Source of the DNA: Symsagittifera roscoffensis
Lineage: Eukaryota > Xenacoelomorpha > Acoela > Convolutidae
Direction: 5' to 3'
NCBI RefSeq assembly: GCF_963678635.1
Contig: NC_087064.1
Location: 78,286,512 to 78,346,511 of the forward strand
Length of the DNA: 60,000 nucleotides
The notes under the pieces are model-generated. The model had not been told where the DNA came from, ran no database searches, and saw only the letters and a list, made by a program, of their open reading frames with translations. Of this stretch, positions 55,207-60,000 are shown piece by piece. Position numbers and translations under genes: made by a program. The stretch's first letter is position 1. Each line of letters begins with the position of its first letter.

Positions 55207-55722
55207 TTAATTATCGATAGTGGTGTTATAGAGTGGTAGCGTAGAGGGGTTAGTGAAATTATAACAAACTGTCCAATGAAGTGAGGGTATTAATACATGT
55301 TCATCTACAAAGTGACGTGGTTCAGGGTTAGGGTCGGATTGGTTTAGTGTATATTGGGGAAATAAATGTAGGGTTATTTGGAGAAAACTTGTAGTATTGG
55401 TGTAGTCTGGATGGTTGATATATTCTGGGGTGGTTCCAGGTTTGATTGGGAATGGGTGATTTGGGAATTTTCGTTTAAAAGTTCTATTAGTACGGTTAGT
55501 ACTGTTGGATGATTCCGTGGAAGTGGATGAATGAGCAAATGATGGAGTATAATCTGAAATTGGTGTGGGTGTTGGTGGATTTGACGATGTTATTGTTGAT
55601 GATAATTGGTGAACTTTTAGGGTGTCGGGAGATAGCAATTGTTGTTGGAGTGTTATAAAATTATCTAGTTCTTCGGAAATTTGAGAATTATCTGGGGAGT
55701 TGTTTTTTTCTGGAGCGGTCAT
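55207..55722 (-). CDS. Unidentified Ser/Thr/Pro-rich ORF
   Basis: 171 codons from ATG at 55722. An acidic N-terminus (MTAPEKNNSPDN) and a long Ser/Thr/Pro-rich low-complexity region are followed by a more ordered part (TTSFLQITLHLFPQY, VDEHVLIPSLHWTV). It overlaps the next upstream ORF by 35 bases in another frame, the compact layout of viral or retroelement accessory genes. Function unknown. Confidence 0.5.
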   Translation of the reverse strand: MTAPEKNNSPDNSQISEELDNFITLQQQLLSPDTLKVHQLSSTITSSNPPTPTPISDYTPSFAHSSTSTESSNSTNRTNRTFKRKFPNHPFPIKPGTTPEYINHPDYTNTTSFLQITLHLFPQYTLNQSDPNPEPRHFVDEHVLIPSLHWTVCYNFTNPSTLPLYNTTIDN

Positions 55723-56086
55723 TATTGAATGGGGAGTAGGTTGGGGTTACTTGAGAAGGAGAGTAGGGGGATGTATGTTGGCTATGGGATTGTATAGGTT
55801 TGAGAGGGGGTTTGGAAAAGGTTGTTGAGCTGGACAGAGTATGTGTAGAAGGGGATGGTTCTGAATCGGCCAATTCGTCGGGGGTTTCAATATCAGAATT
55901 AATAAATTGTGAAATTGTTGTATAAATTTTGATGTCTGAGTTAGTGTCAGAATTCATGCCTGATGATGTGTTAGCTTGTTGTGAATCAGGTGGCGCAAAA
56001 GCAAAAAGTGGGATAATAGGGAGTGGATTTTGGAGGTTGGCAGGGTGGGAGTTTGATTGGTGGAGTGATCCAATTTGTCTGCTCAT
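55688..56086 (-). CDS. Unidentified Ser/Pro-rich ORF
   Basis: 132 codons from ATG at 56086, seven bases below the stop of the membrane-protein ORF, and overlapping the following ORF. It is rich in Ser, Pro, Thr and Gln, with an acidic stretch (DIETPDELADSEPS). It is probably intrinsically disordered, in keeping with a phosphoprotein-like or tail-like role, but nothing specific is recognised. Confidence 0.48.
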   Translation of the reverse strand: MSRQIGSLHQSNSHPANLQNPLPIIPLFAFAPPDSQQANTSSGMNSDTNSDIKIYTTISQFINSDIETPDELADSEPSPSTHTLSSSTTFSKPPLKPIQSHSQHTSPYSPSQVTPTYSPFNNDRSRKKQLPR

Positions 56087-56092
56087 CGTTGG

Positions 56093-56671
56093 CTAAAAAA
56101 ATAATTTTTTTTGAGATTGAAAAGTGGTGGTATGGGGCTGTTCAATGATTTGTTCGTATGTGTCGTCAATTGGCGGGTGTTGTGTCACTATATGTTGGAT
56201 GGGGCTTTGTATGTGGCTGGGTCTTAAGTTTTTGGGGTTTGTGATTGCTAAGTTTCGAAATTTTCGTGAGACTGAAGATAATGGATGATTATTTGGCAAA
56301 TGGGGTGCCGTAGGTAATGTATTTGTGTTATTATTTGAGACATCGTATGTGTTGCGATTTGTTGATAGTTTTGTATTGTATTCTTTAATTTGTGCATCTA
56401 GGAGGATTTTATTTCTTGATGATGAAAATATTCCGAAAAATCCTTCAACTAATATGCGTGCTACGCTGGCTTTTCTGTTTACTTGTGTATGTTTTGCGCC
56501 TGAGTTATAGATTTCTTTTAGTAATGAGAAAAGAAATCCAATAAAGTTAAACATTGCGTATAAGATAGTCAATCTTTCTAAGATGTAATATGGCCATCCT
56601 AGAAAAGCTAAAACTTCGTATTTCAACTTTACAAAACTAAAAAGATTCATTGTTGATATATTTTGTGTCAA
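56093..56671 (-). CDS. Membrane-anchored C-terminus of a glycoprotein-like gene
   Basis: 192 codons. An amphipathic lead (FVKLKYEVLAFLGWPYYILE) is followed by a hydrophobic helix around residues 30-52 (MFNFIGFLFSLLKEIY) and then a long polar tail with basic residues, typical of a single-pass anchor and cytoplasmic tail. Further upstream on the same strand (56700-57840) are Cys-containing open stretches that I read as the ectodomain of the same gene. It could also be a stand-alone membrane protein. Confidence 0.45.
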   Translation of the reverse strand: MTQNISTMNLFSFVKLKYEVLAFLGWPYYILERLTILYAMFNFIGFLFSLLKEIYNSGAKHTQVNRKASVARILVEGFFGIFSSSRNKILLDAQIKEYNTKLSTNRNTYDVSNNNTNTLPTAPHLPNNHPLSSVSRKFRNLAITNPKNLRPSHIQSPIQHIVTQHPPIDDTYEQIIEQPHTTTFQSQKKLFF

Positions 56672-56699
56672 TATTTTTCACCGTTTAAATATATGTAAT

Positions 56700-57836
56700 C
56701 TTTGATGTCTTTATATTATCCGCTATAATCTTTTGCGTAAAAATCTGAAAAATCATGCTGTTTCTGAAAGTTTTCTTAAGTTTCGGTCTAATGATTGTCG
56801 TTGTGTAGTGTCCATTTGTGTTAGTAGTTTTTGAAACAGTTGTGTTCCAAGGTGATGTTGGATATCGGACCCAGATATATACCTATCGGTTGTAAATTGA
56901 TATTTGGACTGCGGGCTATAGCCCGAATGCTTTCAGGTGAAAACTTTTTTAATGGTGGCATTAATGCCGGCTATGGTGTTAGTAGATAGTATGATTTAAT
57001 TGTACAACGTCGGGATTTAATTGTACAACGTTGTGGCTAATTTCTGATCCGCATAATACTGCTTTGTCCTAAAAATGTTCGTCTTGAAAGTGTATCAACA
57101 AAATATACTTTACTTTTGTAGAATATGGGGATTCTTTTGTAACATCTTTTATCTACAAAAACGTGTAGAGGTGATACTTTTTTGGTACAAGTGTAATACC
57201 ATAAAATATTTACTTAATAATCAAAAAAATTTGATCTATTTCCGGATAACAAATATCCTGATTATGGTATTTTGAGTACTGCTAGTGCTAGTGACTGTAA
57301 AATTTGTGTTCTTTCAAGTTCACATAATTGGTGTAGTGTTTCTAATTCTGAGAGTGACATTTCTTGAAAAATTCTGCTTATTGTGTAATCTAATTTCATG
57401 TCTAAAATTATATCATAGTGAATTGCGCAAAAGTATGTGCGGTTCATGAGTGATAGTTCTTGTAATTGTGTACAATCGGCGTCTTGTGGTTTTAATTTTC
57501 CACCTGCTCTTCTATGTTTTTTTGAAATTTTAAAGAAACATAAGGGTTTCCATCGGTGAGTGAATGAAATGTGGCCATGGGGTCTACAATTAGATGTCCT
57601 GTATTCATGTCGAAACCATGTTTGTATTCAAAAAGGATTTCTGAGTACTGTGTTTTGTAAAGCGGTGTTTTATATTTACATGCTAGTTCTGTTTCCGGGT
57701 ATATTTGAAATCGTGTTAGTTTATTCTCTATATAGTGGATTTTTCTAAATTTGACGTTATTGCTTCTGATTTGATCAGGATTGACTTCTTCAAATGTGAT
57801 TGATTCAATAAATTTTTTTTGGTTAAAATTAATCAT
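56700..57836 (-). pseudogene. Glycoprotein-like ectodomain (viral or retroelement envelope type), interrupted
   Basis: Open minus-strand stretches at 57492-57836 (114 codons), 57262-57447 (61 codons) and an open region around 57070-57250 without ATG. The last contains a Cys pair with RCYKRIPIFY, a pattern I associate with glycoproteins of chuvirus-like viruses, which have been captured as envelopes by some LTR retroelements. The 57492-57836 stretch has a GFDMNTGHLIVDP segment. Stops and frame changes separate the parts, so no complete glycoprotein is encoded as it stands. The attribution is from memory of family patterns and is tentative. Confidence 0.4.
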
Positions 57837-59700
57837 TCTAGCGTGTATTTTTGCAACTTGGCAAACTGTGCATGTTTCTTCAGGAAACCATACAATGGTT
57901 GCTTGTGTGCTTTTTCAAGTTGTATTTTCCAATCAAAAACATTATTTCTTGATATCCTTTATTTTTTGTATCTGCTTTGCAATTTGAGGGATCATTGATA
58001 CCTATGTGAGGTATCCAGAGTTTATCATGGAGATCGCATGTCAGTCTTCTATGTGATCCATGAAAGGGAAACTTTTTGTCTAGTCTAATGTGACATTGAT
58101 GTTTTTCAAGTTCTGCTTGATGTGCTTAGTCTGGGAAAACTTGAAAATTTACAAGTTTTCTATTTGTTCCATCGTTTTGTGTTAAGTTTAATCTTCTAAG
58201 TTCATTCTTACAACCTTGAGGGCTAAAATGTAGTAATCTTTCTATATTACTTTGATAGAAAGATTCGTGGTCTAGTCGGTTTTTATTTCCGTTTGAAACT
58301 TGTGAGCAATGTACTTTCTCTTCGGAAAATGTTGCTGAAAATTTGTATCCTGTTTATGCTGTTGATCGGGCTTTTGAGTATAGTGTGGTTACTATATTTG
58401 TTGTTTCTATGGCTTGTGGTTCGGATTCGTATTGTGTGACTTGATTTATAGCGTATGTGTGTTGTTTTTTGTTCGTTTTCTTCACAATCATAGTATGTTA
58501 CTATAAATCCTGGGGTCCTGTACGAGGGGATGGATTTGTAAGTTGTTAGGAATAAATTAGAAAAAGATTGCTTTGAAAGGTAAATATCTTTAAAATATAC
58601 ATGTGTATGATAATCCGGAGTATGGGTTATAAAATGTTATATATCCAATTGTGTTTTTGGTATATCTATCGTATTTATATATTACTTCAGTTGTTTTAAA
58701 TGGAGGAGGTAGTGATTGAGCTGTTATGTTTGATGGACTTAGGCGAAAAGGATGTTGAACAATATTATTTCGAATTTTAAATGAAGACTGTTTTGTTGAA
58801 GTATTTGAATGTTATGTTCTCTTATATCTTCGTGGATATCTTGTCTATATTGTAATCGATTAAGTGTCCAACTATGGAGTCGATTACTTTCTTGATGTTG
58901 TCCAAATAGTGGGGGAGGTGCTACGAAAGTGGTCCAATCTAATCGTAAAGGGATATTTGACGATGATTGTTCTCGGTATCTGGCGTCGAGGTTGTTTGGA
59001 AAATTTAAGGGGAAAAGTGTTGGTGAGACTTGACTTATTGATGGTGTTGACGGCAGTGAGAGTGTTTCTGGTAATGCTGATAGTGTTGTATCAGAAGATA
59101 TATCTATTGGTTCAATTACTATGTTCGGTTCACCTTGTGTAAATGAGTGTGTTGTCCAATATGGTGGTCTTTCTGTGGTGTCTGGGGGATTAAGAGGGTT
59201 TTCTCGGATTTGTTGTGATGTGGGGGTTGAACCTAGGTAGTCTGAGTGTATATTTGAGATGCTTTGTTGTGAAAGAAGTGTGGGAGTTTCTGGTAGTGTA
59301 ATGCCTGAAAGTTCTGAGGTAGTTGGTGTTGGTGATTGAGGTATATTGAATTGAACTCTGGGGCTTTGAAAATTTCTACTTCTTCGCGGGTGTATAATTT
59401 GTCTATGTATATCAGGGGTTTTTTGATTTTGGCTAATATGTCTAACTCGATTGAGGCCTTGTTGCAGGGTGGGGTATAAGTTATATATTGGTTCATTTGA
59501 AGATGCTTGTCAATGAACTGGTTCTAGGTGTTCTGATAAGCGTGCATGTCGTTCTTCAAAGGTGTATGGATTGTCTTGAAAAGAAATGCGTGTTGATGTT
59601 TGAGGGTTGTTTATAGTTGTGGGTGTTATTGGACTTTCTTGGCAGGTGGTTGGTGGGGGCTGTTTTGGTGGTGGTTGATTAGCAATTTTGGAAAATTATC
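57837..59700 (-). other. Probable upstream part of the glycoprotein-like gene, broken
   Basis: The minus strand remains A/C-rich with several short open stretches, the best at 59233-59496 (87 codons, with LDILAKIKKPLIYIDKLY). Cys codons recur around 57850-58330, in keeping with a secreted domain. The plus-strand 92-codon ORF at 58864-59142 is a shadow. No gag, protease, reverse transcriptase or integrase motif was found before the edge. Confidence 0.3.
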
Positions 59701-60000
59701 TGAAATTAATTTTTTTTTTTAAATTTGTGTTTATTATAATATTCTTCAATAAAGAGTATCAAGAGGATGGTTGCTAGGGCAAAGGTGACTATTGCTTTTT
59801 TGATACATCTGCATAATGTCTTGATGAGGGAAAGATTAAAAACGTGAGGAAAATTATGAATAAAAGAAAAATATCTATTCGACTGAAAATATTTCGTATC
59901 CTTTAGATAGATTATATGTATTCGTACCTGTAGATGTGGTCAAGGATTTGGGAGAGTTGGAGATATGTTTCAAATAGGGAATAGAAAATTTAAAAAAAGA
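59701..60000. other. Right edge, nothing recognised
   Basis: AT-rich DNA continuing off the window. If the minus-strand element is an LTR retroelement, its gag-pol should lie beyond this edge. Confidence 0.35.

Noticed and set aside
58864-59142. 92-codon hydrophobic plus-strand ORF
   Set aside because: It is the complement of an A/C-rich minus-strand coding tract, which always yields hydrophobic T/G-rich shadows.

Overview
The window is AT-rich eukaryotic DNA. It has no operons or ribosome-binding sites. Poly-A signals, long non-coding stretches, a LINE, a copia fragment, retroviral-type integrase remnants and two different Polinton/Maverick elements all point to an invertebrate animal. A nematode is my best guess, from the GDSL-like ORF and a capsid protein of the kind annotated as 'F54H12.2-like'. 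That identification rests on memory and is not proven here. A 200-N assembly gap lies at 26612-26811. Almost everything recognisable is mobile DNA, and most of it is broken.

Layout. 1-3.3 kb: one long intact ORF (1004 codons, GC-richer than its surroundings) with an SGNH/GDSL-like start, followed by a hairpin and a poly-A signal. 3.3-9.5 kb: repeat-rich DNA with palindromes, a G-rich tract, a 10-bp ATAATCGATT array, small inverted-repeat elements, and a duplication made of three separate blocks joined in order. 9.5-11.7 kb (+): decayed Polinton capsid cassette with penton, pVI-like protein and major capsid protein in that order. 11.3-27.2 kb: a mosaic of long repeats. A ~4-5 kb block occurs at 11.3-15.1 kb and again at 21.3-26.6 kb, starting inside the capsid gene. 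Around it are four copies of a minus-strand integrase-like block and a 216-bp-arm palindrome centred near 18795. The second large copy was later split by a 1.57-kb 5'-truncated LINE, and the first copy preserves the empty site. 27.2-36.2 kb: older copies, tandem repeats and a copia pol fragment.

36.2-50.1 kb: a second Polinton, read mostly on the minus strand and flanked by ~500-bp direct (not inverted) repeats. From right to left it holds an integrase C-terminus, penton, pVI-like protein, major capsid protein, adenain-type protease, three small plus-strand ORFs, an unknown minus-strand gene, and a protein-primed DNA polymerase B with zinc fingers and an HNH insert. Frameshifts and in-frame stops (several of them TGA) break most of these genes. 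No packaging ATPase and no integrase core were found. Together the genes would form a self-replicating, capsid-forming transposon, but this copy looks dead.

50.4-51.4 kb: a foldback element built from GAGCGGTTT words, enclosing a tRNA-Arg(TCG)-like gene and a poly-G minisatellite. 53.1-60 kb: a minus-strand, A/C-rich coding tract with a membrane-anchored, Cys-containing glycoprotein-like gene (possibly of the chuvirus/retroelement envelope kind) followed by several unrecognised ORFs. It is interrupted and runs off the right edge.
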